A DNA stretch of 34,381 nucleotides from Rhodovarius sp. (lineage in GTDB: Bacteria > Pseudomonadota > Alphaproteobacteria > Acetobacterales > Acetobacteraceae), in contig JANWYF010000082.1 of assembly GCA_025057055.1 (NCBI GenBank), positions 1 to 34,381 on the forward strand, given 5' to 3'. The notes below the pieces were generated by a model, which searched no databases, was not told where the DNA came from, and saw only the letters and a program-made list of their open reading frames with translations. Both the position numbers and the translations under genes were made by a program. Of the stretch, positions 27,647 to 34,381 are shown piece by piece. Numbering within the stretch: the stretch's first letter is position 1; each line of letters starts with the position of its first letter.

Positions 27647-29776
27647 CTATCTCGCCGCCTCGGCGCCGGCCCTCGCCGGTCCGCGCAGGCGGCGGCAGAG
27701 GGCGGCGAAGGCGGTCTCCGGCAGCTCTTCCTCCGGCAGATATTCCGGACTCTCGGCCGGGCGCAGGGGCATGATCGCGGCCGCCCGCACCCCAGGCTGG
27801 TAGCGGCGCAGCAGCCCGCGAAACCGCGCCAGATCGCAGCGCGTGGTGTCGAGGGGCAGCGTGTAGCTCACCTGGTTGCCGCGCTCGGCGCCGATCCAGT
27901 GCCGCTCGAGCAGGGCCAACCAAGCATAGTGCTGCTCGGGGCTGGCCTCGGCTGCGGTGACCAGCCTCTCGCCGATGCCGAGCCTGAGGATCAGCGGCTC
28001 GACCGGAAAGCCGATGATGACGGTATCCGGCCGGCTGGAGAGGGGGCGGCGGGGATGGCCGGCTGCCGCGAGCTCCGCCGCCGCCGGATCATCGGCGCGG
28101 AACTGCACCCAGCGCAGATAGCGCCGGCGGGCGGGCAGATGCGCCCCTTCGCTCAAGCCGAACAGCTTGGCCGTCGTGCCCGAGGGCTTGATGGTGGTGA
28201 TGGTGAGCGGCGGCGCCTGGCCCATGGCGGCGGCCGATTCCAGCGCCTCGCGCTTGGCCAGCGCCGAGAGCGCCGCCACTTCAGCCCAGAAGCGGGCAGC
28301 GCGTCCTTCCGCATCGAGGAGGGCGGGGAAATCGAGGCCGAAGCGCAGCCAGGCCCATTCGTGAATGCCAGTGAGCCCGATGCCGATGCGGTTGGTGCGC
28401 CTGACCTCCTCGGCATAGAGGCCATCCATCCGGTTCAGCCGAAGCAGCATCCGCACGCCCAGGCGCAGCGCCTCTGCCACCCGCTCATCCCAGGCGGCGG
28501 CCAGGGCCGGGTCCGGGCAGCCGGGCGGCACCTCCTCCAGCGGGGCGGGGCAGGCGAGGAGCGGCGCGACATCCCCCACCACGCAATAGCCGCCCGCGAC
28601 ATGCAGCACGACCTCTCCGCAGGGGTTGGTGGTGGCCGGAAAGCGCGCGGCGGCGGCGCGCTGGCCCAGGGCGCCGATCAGGCCCGCCGCGGCATCGGTG
28701 CGGTAGCGCCGGCTGGCCCAGGGCGGGGTGGCGGGAGGCCGGGCGCGGGCGGCCCCGGTCCGCCAATCCTCCAGCCGGTCGCCGTTGAGGAAGCCGGGTT
28801 CGCCACAGCGCCAGGCGGCGCGGGTCGCGGCGGCGAAGAGGGCGCGGGCATGGCGGCGCAGCGGATCGGGCGGGGCATCCGGCGCGATCAGCGCCCAGAA
28901 GCGGCGATCGACCATCAGCGAATGGTTAGCGGTCCAGAAGGCGCCGGAGGCGGCCAGCCGCACGAAGCGCCGCGCGCCCTGATCCTGCCAGTTCTTGCTC
29001 GCCATCCGCGCCGCCCGCCGCACCCCGCCTGCGGAGACGGCAGCCGCCAGGGCGTGGTCGATCCGCAGCGCCTGCTCCCAGGGCGGGATGGTCAGGCCCG
29101 CACGGCGGGGCGCGATCACCTGCTCGCGGATCGCATGCAGCGCCCTGGCCAGGGCGAGGGGCCCGGGCGCGGGGCGGCCCTGCAACCCGGCAATCGGTGC
29201 GCCGCGCGGGCGGATGGCGGAGAGATCGAACGCCAGGCAGCGACCGGCCGCGCCCGCGAAGGCGAGCCCCTCGAGCAGCTCCACCGCCTTGGCCCAGCCC
29301 TCGCGGCTGTCCTCCACGACATGGCGCAGGGCATGGGCGGGCAGCGCGGCGGGGGGCGTGAACAGCGCCGCCTCCGCCCCCGCCGCCCCCGGATGATCGG
29401 GGTGCGCGGGATCGAGCAGCAGATGCAGATCCGGCGCCCCGGCCCAGTCGACCAGCACCAGCTCCTCGTCATAGGCGCGGCCCACCCCGGCCCCGTTCAG
29501 CAGCAGATAGAACAGCGCGAAGGAGGTGATGGCGGTGGCGCAGTTGGTGAACAGCTCCATCGCCCGCCCGGCCTGGGTCGCATCCCCGTGCTGGAGCTGC
29601 CGGCCGGAGGCGAGCACCGCCCCGCAGGCGATGGCGTTGCGCAGCCGCGCCTGCTCGATGCGGGCGGCGGGGCTGTCGGGGTCGGGGTGCAGAGAGAGGC
29701 TGCCGGCCGCCACCCGATCGGCCACCCGGCCCCAATCCTCGGCGTCGGAGGGGCGGAAGATGCTGCGCCGCGCCAC
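27647..29776 (-). CDS. Class II (adenosylcobalamin-type) ribonucleoside-triphosphate reductase-like protein
   Basis: Read from the first standard start (GTG 29776) this is 709 residues, resembling the monomeric B12-dependent RTPR type (L. leichmannii enzyme about 739). The active-site loop N384-P-C386-G-E388 carries the thiyl cysteine; C79 (FTNCATAITSF) and C398 (GGYCVVGDV) fit the redox pair. NGAGVG and TIKPSGTTAKLFG are also family hallmarks. It would reduce ribonucleotides to deoxyribonucleotides. Two oddities: the C-terminus has one Cys (C694) and no CxxxxC relay pair, and the frame stays open with coding-like codons upstream to a CTG at 29848, which overlaps the phosphoribosyltransferase stop (CTGA) behind a G-rich Shine-Dalgarno. 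The real start may be there. Confidence 0.8.
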   Translation of the reverse strand: MARRSIFRPSDAEDWGRVADRVAAGSLSLHPDPDSPAARIEQARLRNAIACGAVLASGRQLQHGDATQAGRAMELFTNCATAITSFALFYLLLNGAGVGRAYDEELVLVDWAGAPDLHLLLDPAHPDHPGAAGAEAALFTPPAALPAHALRHVVEDSREGWAKAVELLEGLAFAGAAGRCLAFDLSAIRPRGAPIAGLQGRPAPGPLALARALHAIREQVIAPRRAGLTIPPWEQALRIDHALAAAVSAGGVRRAARMASKNWQDQGARRFVRLAASGAFWTANHSLMVDRRFWALIAPDAPPDPLRRHARALFAAATRAAWRCGEPGFLNGDRLEDWRTGAARARPPATPPWASRRYRTDAAAGLIGALGQRAAAARFPATTNPCGEVVLHVAGGYCVVGDVAPLLACPAPLEEVPPGCPDPALAAAWDERVAEALRLGVRMLLRLNRMDGLYAEEVRRTNRIGIGLTGIHEWAWLRFGLDFPALLDAEGRAARFWAEVAALSALAKREALESAAAMGQAPPLTITTIKPSGTTAKLFGLSEGAHLPARRRYLRWVQFRADDPAAAELAAAGHPRRPLSSRPDTVIIGFPVEPLILRLGIGERLVTAAEASPEQHYAWLALLERHWIGAERGNQVSYTLPLDTTRCDLARFRGLLRRYQPGVRAAAIMPLRPAESPEYLPEEELPETAFAALCRRLRGPARAGAEAAR

Positions 29777-29844
29777 CGCGAGACCGAGGCCGGGCTCGAG
29801 GGGGCGGGGCGGGATCGGCTCCTCGCCGAAACAGGCGCCGGGGA

Positions 29845-30516
29845 TCAGGCCGCCCCCCTGGCCGCGGCGGCATCCAGAAGGCGGATCACCTCGGCATCCT
29901 CGAGCTGGTGGAAATCCTGATAGAAGGCGCCGACCCCGGGAAAGCGCGCGGGCCTGTGGAGGCAGACGACCTGATCGGCCTCCGCCTGCAGGGCGGCCAG
30001 GGTATCGGGCGGGGCGACCGGCACGGCCAGGATCAGGCGGGCCGGGCCGCCCCGGCGCAGGGCATGCAGCGCGGCGCGCGCGGTGGCGCCGGTGGCCAGC
30101 CCGTCATCCACCACGATGGCGCTGCGCCCGGCCGGGTCGATCCTTGCCCGCCCGCGCAGATAGAGGGCGCGGCGCCGGTCGATCTCGGCCAGCGCGGCGG
30201 CGCGGGCTGCTTCGACATAGTCCGGGCCGGCGCCGGTCGCGCGCAGGATGTCCTCATTCAGCACCATCTCCGGCGCCGTTCCATCCACCACAGCACCGAT
30301 GGCGAGTTCGGGCTGCAGCGGCGCGCCCAGCTTGCGCACCAGGACGAGGTCGAGCGGCGCGCCGAGGGCGGCCGCCACCTCCGCCCCCACCGCCACCCCG
30401 CCGCGCGGCAGGGCATAGACCGCGGGCCGCTCCGGGTGCAGCGCCGCCACCGCCGCCGCCAGTTCGCGCCCGGCGGCGGCGCGGTCGGCAAAGCGCGGGC
30501 GTTCAGCGCGCCACAT
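29845..30516 (-). CDS. Phosphoribosyltransferase family protein (COG1926-like)
   Basis: A 223-residue type I PRTase fold. The PRPP loop is VVDDGLATGAT (135-145). YALPRGGVAVGAEVA near the N-terminus and LVLVRKLGAPLQPELAIGAV are typical of the uncharacterised COG1926 group. The start at 30516 (MWRAERPRFADR) is chosen because the downstream sequence matches family N-termini; a longer reading would run into the hydrolase gene. It overlaps the upstream hydrolase by 14 nt. In many bacteria this PRTase is fused to, or paired with, exactly such a small alpha/beta hydrolase. Substrate unknown. Confidence 0.88.
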   Translation of the reverse strand: MWRAERPRFADRAAAGRELAAAVAALHPERPAVYALPRGGVAVGAEVAAALGAPLDLVLVRKLGAPLQPELAIGAVVDGTAPEMVLNEDILRATGAGPDYVEAARAAALAEIDRRRALYLRGRARIDPAGRSAIVVDDGLATGATARAALHALRRGGPARLILAVPVAPPDTLAALQAEADQVVCLHRPARFPGVGAFYQDFHQLEDAEVIRLLDAAAARGAA

Positions 30517-31159
30517 CGGCCGCCACCGGGAGGAGCCAGCGCGCGAACCACCCGCGGGCAAGGCGCGCCACCTCCTCGAGCGCGCCCGGCTCCTCGAACA
30601 GGTGGCCGGCCCCTTGGATCACCGCGAGCTCGGCGGGGCAGGAGAGATGCCCGAGCGCCTCCCGGTTCAGGGCAAGCACGGCATGATCCGCCCCGCCCAC
30701 CAGCAGCAGGGTGGGGGCGCGGACGGCGCCCAGCACGGCCGCACCGGCCAGGTCCGGGCGGCCGCCGCGGCTGACCACGGCGCCGACCGGCACCCGCCCC
30801 GCCGCCGCCACCGCCAGCGCCGCCGCCGCGCCGGTGCTGGCGCCGAACAGGCCGACCGGCAGCCCGGCCAGCCCCGGCTGCACCGCCGCACAGCGCGCCG
30901 CCGCCTCCAGCCGCGCGGCGAGCAGCGGAATGTCGAAGGCCGCCCGGCGGTCCGCCGCCTCGGCCGGGCTCAGCAGGTCCGACAGCAGGGTGGCGAAACC
31001 GGCTTCGCGCAGGCTGGCGGCCACGGCGCGGTTGCGCGGGCTCATCCGCCCCGAGCCGCTGCCATGGGCGAAGACCACGATGCCGCGCGGCCGGCGCGGC
31101 AGCTCCAGCAGCCCGGGCAGGCCGGCAGGCGGAATGGCGAGCGGAACGGCGGTGGGCAT
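30503..31159 (-). CDS. Small alpha/beta hydrolase, dienelactone-hydrolase-like
   Basis: A 218-residue alpha/beta hydrolase without a signal peptide. Strand and oxyanion region VVFAHGSGSGR, nucleophile elbow GASTG (S108), acid D158 (VGGADHAV) and His H186 (GAGHLFEE) form a complete triad. It starts at ATG 31159 with GGGAGG about 10 nt upstream. An alternative ATG nearer to the Shine-Dalgarno is in the wrong frame. It is paired with the phosphoribosyltransferase by a 14-nt overlap, an association known from other bacteria. Chemical role unknown. Confidence 0.87.
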   Translation of the reverse strand: MPTAVPLAIPPAGLPGLLELPRRPRGIVVFAHGSGSGRMSPRNRAVAASLREAGFATLLSDLLSPAEAADRRAAFDIPLLAARLEAAARCAAVQPGLAGLPVGLFGASTGAAAALAVAAAGRVPVGAVVSRGGRPDLAGAAVLGAVRAPTLLLVGGADHAVLALNREALGHLSCPAELAVIQGAGHLFEEPGALEEVARLARGWFARWLLPVAADVAR

Positions 31160-31230
31160 CTGCGCGCATCCTCCCCGATGCTCGATCTTGTCATTTTCCG
31201 CCCCGCCGGTCGGGGCGGCCATGATCCGGG

Positions 31231-32025
31231 TCAAGCCCCGGGCCTGGCCCGGCGCATCAGCCAGATGCCGGCCGCCAGCATCGGCAGCGAGAGGAGCTGG
31301 CCCATGGTGATCACCCCCGCGAGATGGCCGAGATGCGCATCCGGTTCGCGGAAGAACTCGCCCAGGATGCGCGCGATGCCATAGCCTGCGAGCAGCGCGC
31401 CGGTCAGGAAGCCCGGGCGGGCGCGCAGGGCCGGGCGGTTGAGCGCCAGCATCAGCCCGAACAGCAGCACACCCTCAAGCAGCGCCTGATAGAGCTGCGA
31501 GGGATGGCGCGGAAGCTGCAGCGGATCGGCCGGGAAGATCATGGCCCAGGGCAGGTCGGTCGGGCGGCCCCAGAGCTCGCCGTTGATGAAGTTGGCGATG
31601 CGGCCGAGGAAGAGACCGATCGGCACGCCCACCGCCACCCGATCCCCGAAGGCGAGAGGGGCTATCCCTTCGCGCCGGCAGAACCACAGCGCGGCCAGGA
31701 TCACGCCCAGCGCCCCGCCATGGAAGGCCATGCCGCCCTGCCAGAGCAGCGGGATCTCCCACGGATGGAGCAGGTAATGGCCCGGGCGGTAGAACAGCAC
31801 ATAGCCGAGGCGCCCGCCGAGGATGATGCCAAGCGTCGCCCAGGTGACGAAATCATCGGCCTGGCGCGGGCTGGCCACCGCCGGGGCGGCCTCCACCAGC
31901 CGACGCAGCAGCCGCCAGGCGATCAGGATGCCCGCGATGTACGCCAGCGCATACCAACGTATGCCGATCGGGCCGATCTGCACCGCCACCGGGTCGATCA
32001 TCGGATAGGCGATCAGGGGAAGCAT
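31231..32025 (-). CDS. lgt: Prolipoprotein diacylglyceryl transferase
   Basis: A 264-residue inner-membrane enzyme that transfers diacylglycerol from phosphatidylglycerol to the lipobox cysteine, the first step of lipoprotein maturation. About seven membrane helices. Conserved residues fit the E. coli enzyme: Y25, H102 (MAFHGGALG), and the Lgt signature GRIANFINGELWGR with R142 and N145. A conserved arginine lies in GEFFREPDAHLG. The start MLPLIAYPMIDP at 32025 gives the normal length. It is divergent from ubiK across 57 nt. Its products here would include LptE and the lipoprotein at 24711-25688. Confidence 0.95.
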   Translation of the reverse strand: MLPLIAYPMIDPVAVQIGPIGIRWYALAYIAGILIAWRLLRRLVEAAPAVASPRQADDFVTWATLGIILGGRLGYVLFYRPGHYLLHPWEIPLLWQGGMAFHGGALGVILAALWFCRREGIAPLAFGDRVAVGVPIGLFLGRIANFINGELWGRPTDLPWAMIFPADPLQLPRHPSQLYQALLEGVLLFGLMLALNRPALRARPGFLTGALLAGYGIARILGEFFREPDAHLGHLAGVITMGQLLSLPMLAAGIWLMRRARPGA

Positions 32026-32082
32026 GCGGCCTCGTCTGCTGCGGCGCGGGAAGCTATAGGCGATGCGGGAGCGGAGGGCACC

Positions 32083-32361
32083 ATGGCGATCAGGCAGCGT
32101 CTCGATGATCTGGCAGGGGTGGCGGGGGGTGCCTTCAGCCTGCTCGCCGGCTTGAAGGCCGAGGCCGAAGCGCTCGCCAAATCGCGCGCCGACGCAATCG
32201 CGCAAAAGATGGAACTGGTCCGGCGGGAGGAGTTCGACGCCGCCCTCGAACTGGCCCGCCGCGCCCGCGAACAGGCGGAGCGGCTGGAGGCACGGGTGGC
32301 TGAGCTCGAACACCGTCTCGCCCGGCTGGAGGCCGAACTGCGCGCGGGCGAGGCCGGCTAG
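32083..32361 (+). CDS. ubiK: Ubiquinone biosynthesis accessory factor UbiK (BMFP domain)
   Basis: A 92-residue protein of the BMFP family: an amphipathic N-terminal helix (RQRLDDLAGVAGGAFSLLAGL) followed by a long coiled coil (about 45-88, RREEFDAALELARRAREQAERLEARVAELEHRL). UbiK in gammaproteobacteria binds UbiJ and membrane lipid to help aerobic ubiquinone synthesis; alphaproteobacterial members are assigned by similarity. GGAGG lies 5 nt upstream of the ATG. The ubiK/lgt divergent pair is common in alphaproteobacteria. Confidence 0.88.
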   Translation: MAIRQRLDDLAGVAGGAFSLLAGLKAEAEALAKSRADAIAQKMELVRREEFDAALELARRAREQAERLEARVAELEHRLARLEAELRAGEAG

Positions 32362-32780
32362 CTTCCTCCGCCGGTCGGGCCGATGGGGTCCGGCGGCTGG
32401 AGAGCCCTGCCGCCGGCACCCGCCAAGCCCTGCCCCTTCCCAGCCCCGGGCCGCTCTCGACCGGCGCGGTGCGGCCGGAATGCCTCCGCCTCTCCTGACC
32501 GGTGCCGGATGCGGCCGGCTTAACGGGGCCGGGGTTGGGGCACGCCCCGGCGCCGGGCTGGGGCAGCCGGCGGAGGGCTGCGCGGCAGGCCGGTGGGGGC
32601 GCCCGCGTCACAGCGGGGCCTTGCGGCGCGGATTCAGGGCCGCCTACCCTGTATCTGGTGGTGCCGGGCGCGATCGGCCCCAAGCCCTTGGGCCCGCGGG
32701 GGGCGGGCGGAAGGGGGGGGCAGCCCGGCCCAGGAGGCAGGGGGTGCAGGATGTCCGGCATGCTTTCCCGGGAGGGCGGA
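32362..32780 (+). other. Non-coding stretch between ubiK and the YbjN-domain gene
   Basis: Very GC-rich. CCGCCGG near 32367 and CCGGCGG near 32390 can pair just after the ubiK stop but lack a T-tail. TTGCGG (32621-32626) and TACCCT (32645-32650), 18 nt apart, are a weak promoter candidate. Around 32697-32720 there are runs of G. Plus-strand ORFs here are upstream extensions without coding signs. I see no RNA gene. Confidence 0.4.
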
Positions 32781-33257
32781 ATGGAAATCGCCAATCCGCT
32801 GGATGTGGTGGAACAGATCCTCGGCCAGAACGAATGGGTGTGCGAACGCCCCTCGGAGAGCGAGATGCTGGCCGAGGCGCCCGGCAAATGGTGCGACTAC
32901 GCGATGCTCTTCACCTGGACGCCGGAGCTTGGCGCGCTGCATTTCCGCTGCATCTTCGACATCAAGATCCCGCGCGAGCGCCGCGGCGCCCTGCATGAGC
33001 TGCTCGCGCTGGCCAATGAGCGGCTGTGGATCGGCCATTTCGGGCTGGAGGGCGAGGAGGGGGTGCCCGCCTTCCGCCATGCCCTGCTGCTGCGCGGTGC
33101 GGCTGGCGCCTCGGCCGAGAGCCTGGAGGATCTGATGGACATCGCGCTCAGCGAGTGCGAGCGCTTCTATCCGGCCTTCCAGTTCGTGCTCTGGGGCGGC
33201 AAACCCCCGCGCGAGGCGCTGGATGCCGCCATGCTGGACTGCGCGGGGGAGGCCTGA
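32781..33257 (+). CDS. YbjN domain-containing protein
   Basis: A 158-residue soluble protein (168 if the in-frame ATG at 32751 is used). The YbjN fold is recognisable: NPLDVVEQIL, then WCDYAMLFTWTPELGALHFRCIFDIKIP, LWIGHFGL, FRHALLLRG and CERFYPAFQFVLWGG. YbjN proteins resemble type III secretion chaperones and affect stress or motility in enterobacteria; the role in alphaproteobacteria is unknown. The start at 32781 is preferred because GGGAGGG lies 5-6 nt upstream. The 32751 start has AGGAGG at about 13 nt. Confidence 0.85.
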   Translation: MEIANPLDVVEQILGQNEWVCERPSESEMLAEAPGKWCDYAMLFTWTPELGALHFRCIFDIKIPRERRGALHELLALANERLWIGHFGLEGEEGVPAFRHALLLRGAAGASAESLEDLMDIALSECERFYPAFQFVLWGGKPPREALDAAMLDCAGEA

Positions 33258-33293
33258 AGCAAGGCTGACGCGCAAGAGAGCACCCCCGGCCGG

Positions 33294-33323
33294 TTGACGG
33301 GGGGCGGGGTGGCTTTCTATACG
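33294..33323 (+). promoter_or_regulatory. Sigma70-type promoter of the rpmH operon
   Basis: TTGACG at 33294-33299 and TATACG at 33318-33323 with an 18-nt spacer, about 77 nt before the rpmH start. Together with the BI-1 promoter it is the best match in the window. Confidence 0.7.
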
Positions 33324-33340
33324 GCCAGCCTCTTCCGGGG

Positions 33341-33361
33341 CGGGGCGTAGCGCCCCGTTTT
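33341..33361 (+). terminator. Terminator-like hairpin in the rpmH leader
   Basis: A perfect CGGGGCG-TAG-CGCCCCG stem-loop followed directly by TTTT, about 18 nt downstream of the rpmH -10 box and 26 nt before the rpmH Shine-Dalgarno. It may end read-through from the YbjN gene, act as an attenuator of rpmH, or cap the 5' end of the message. Confidence 0.6.
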
Positions 33362-33399
33362 CGCATGTCTCCGATCGGTTCGTTGCAGGAGTGGTCGCC

Positions 33400-33534
33400 G
33401 TGAAGCGCACCTATCAACCATCCAAGCTTGTCCGCAAGCGGCGGCATGGGTTCCGCGCCCGCATGGCGACCGTGGGCGGCCGCAAGGTGCTGGCCCGCCG
33501 CCGGGCCAAGGGCCGCAAGCAGCTCTCGGCCTGA
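33400..33534 (+). CDS. rpmH: 50S ribosomal protein L34
   Basis: A 44-residue highly basic ribosomal protein; the sequence from [18 protein letters not shown] to KGRKQLSA is the textbook L34. The start is GTG at 33400 (AGGAG 8 nt upstream). An in-frame GTG at 33391 would add three residues and is less likely. L34 is a late-assembling protein of the large subunit. It begins the conserved rpmH-rnpA-yidD-yidC operon. Confidence 0.97.
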   Translation: MKRTYQPSKLVRKRRHGFRARMATVGGRKVLARRRAKGRKQLSA

Positions 33535-33536
33535 CC

Positions 33537-33923
33537 ATGGCCGGCGGCCCGGCCCGGCTGCCCCGGCTGACCCGCCGTGCCGAGTTCGTGGCGGTGGCGC
33601 GGGAGGGAGTGAAGGCAGCCCGCGGGCCGGTCCTGGTGCAGGCGCTGCGGCGCGCGGGGCCCGGGCTGCGCGTGGGCTTCACCGCCACGCGCAAACTGGG
33701 CAAGGCCGTCGTCCGCAACCGCGCCAAGCGGCGTCTGCGCGAGGCGGCGCGGCTCGAGTTCGGCGCCGCACCGCCCGATGGCTGGGATGTGGTGCTGATC
33801 GCGCGCCCCGGCGTGAACGAGGTCCCCTTCGCCGAGCTCCGAGCCGCTTTGCGCGGCGCACTGGCGCGGCTGACCGGGCCGGCAGCCGCGACCGCCTCGG
33901 CCGCGCCGACAGGCCAGCCGTGA
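33537..33923 (+). CDS. rnpA: Ribonuclease P protein component
   Basis: A 128-residue basic protein that assists the RNase P RNA in removing tRNA 5' leaders. The signature RNRAKRRLREAAR and the preceding VGFTATRKLGKAVV are diagnostic; RLTRRAEFVAVAREG matches the N-terminal region. The C-terminus has a short A/T/P-rich tail. It starts 2 nt after the rpmH stop and overlaps yidD by 4 nt. Confidence 0.95.
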   Translation: MAGGPARLPRLTRRAEFVAVAREGVKAARGPVLVQALRRAGPGLRVGFTATRKLGKAVVRNRAKRRLREAARLEFGAAPPDGWDVVLIARPGVNEVPFAELRAALRGALARLTGPAAATASAAPTGQP

Positions 33924-34180
33924 GCCTGCGGCGGCTGCAGGGGGGGCTGCGCAAGCCCGCCACCCTGGTGCTGACCGGGGCGGTGCGCGCCTACCAGTAC
34001 ACGCTGCGGCCCGTCATCGGCGCGCATTGCCGCTTCTGGCCCAGCTGTTCCGAATACGCGATCGAGGCGCTGCACCGCCACGGCCCGCTGCGCGGTGCAG
34101 CCCTCAGCGCCTGGCGGATCCTGCGCTGCAATCCCTGGAATCCGGGCGGCGTCGATCCGGTGCCTCCCGCCAAGCCATAA
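33920..34180 (+). CDS. yidD: Membrane protein insertion efficiency factor YidD
   Basis: An 86-residue protein with the conserved YidD core CRFWPSCSEYAIEAL...HG and RILRCNPWNPGGVDPVP, including its cysteines. A short amphipathic N-terminus probably binds the inner membrane. YidD helps YidC-dependent insertion of membrane proteins. The start is a GTG forming a GTGA overlap with the rnpA stop. It is followed 16 nt later by yidC. Confidence 0.95.
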   Translation: MSLRRLQGGLRKPATLVLTGAVRAYQYTLRPVIGAHCRFWPSCSEYAIEALHRHGPLRGAALSAWRILRCNPWNPGGVDPVPPAKP

Positions 34181-34196
34181 GACGCGAAAGACCCCG

Positions 34197-34381
34197 ATGG
34201 ACCAGAAGCGCCTGCTGGCGGCGATCGCCCTCTCGATCGGCATCCTGCTGATCTTCGACGTCTGGAACCGCACCCAGGCCCCGCCGCCGACCCAACGCCC
34301 GGTGCCGGAGCAGACCACGGCCGATGGCGCGCCGCTGCCCGCCGCGCCCGTGCCCGCCCCTGCCGCCCTGCCGGGGGAGGC
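34197..34381 (+). CDS. yidC: Membrane protein insertase YidC, N-terminal part only
   Basis: The first 61 codons are present; the gene runs off the right edge. The protein begins MDQKRLLAAIALSIGILLIFDVW, the first membrane helix of Gram-negative YidC, followed by a P/A-rich linker (TQAPPPTQRPVPEQ) toward the periplasmic domain. Only a weak purine stretch (GAAAGA) precedes the ATG. Position after rpmH-rnpA-yidD confirms the identity. Confidence 0.93.
   Translation, partial: MDQKRLLAAIALSIGILLIFDVWNRTQAPPPTQRPVPEQTTADGAPLPAAPVPAPAALPGE

Noticed and set aside
32502-32750. Upstream extension of the YbjN-domain gene to 251 residues
   Set aside because: The extra residues are G/P/A-rich without family similarity, and a strong Shine-Dalgarno marks a start at 32781.

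Overview
The window is a very GC-rich (about 70% by eye, not computed), densely packed bacterial chromosome segment. Gene content and order point to an alphaproteobacterium of the Rhodospirillales, probably an Acetobacteraceae/Roseomonas-like organism. The pointers are dnaN-recF-gyrB without dnaA, rpmH-rnpA-yidD-yidC, ubiK divergent from lgt, a MidA-type methyltransferase with pgeF and prs, and leuS-lptE-holA. I see no mobile element, prophage, CRISPR array, tRNA or rRNA.

Layout. (1) 1-931, minus: the start of thpR and a Tat-type TesA esterase. (2) 924-4664, plus: the YbbA/YbbP-like ABC exporter and an overlapping nucleoside deaminase. tesA and ybbA are divergent and overlap at their 5' ends. 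(3) 4685-5635: a BI-1 family membrane protein with its own promoter and a strong terminator. (4) 5635-9734, minus: leuS-lptE-holA, chained by short overlaps. (5) 9802-10974, plus: a secreted alpha/beta hydrolase. (6) 11099-15995, plus: dnaN-recF-gyrB; DnaN carries an unusual insertion of about 40 residues in domain I. (7) 16017-23649, minus: a GST, a histidine phosphatase, and three consecutive paralogues of about 700 residues, each TPR + GT4 glycosyltransferase + C-terminal beta-rich module. (8) 23738-27489, minus: a MidA-type methyltransferase, pgeF, a possible 23-residue membrane microprotein, a lipoprotein and prs. (9) 27647-32025, minus: lgt, an alpha/beta hydrolase, a phosphoribosyltransferase and a class II ribonucleotide reductase-like protein. 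The last three sit between lgt and the methyltransferase, which are usually neighbours. (10) 32083-34381, plus: ubiK, a YbjN-domain protein, rpmH, rnpA, yidD and the start of yidC.

Most of the window is housekeeping: replication (DnaN, RecF, GyrB, HolA), translation (LeuRS, L34, RNase P protein), envelope assembly (LptE, Lgt, YidC/YidD) and nucleotide supply (Prs, PgeF, the RNR-like protein). The least ordinary parts are the triplicated TPR-glycosyltransferase array, the class II RNR-like protein that lacks the usual C-terminal cysteine pair and probably starts upstream of its first standard start codon, the DnaN insertion, the tiny uncharged membrane ORF after pgeF, and a terminator-like hairpin in the rpmH leader.
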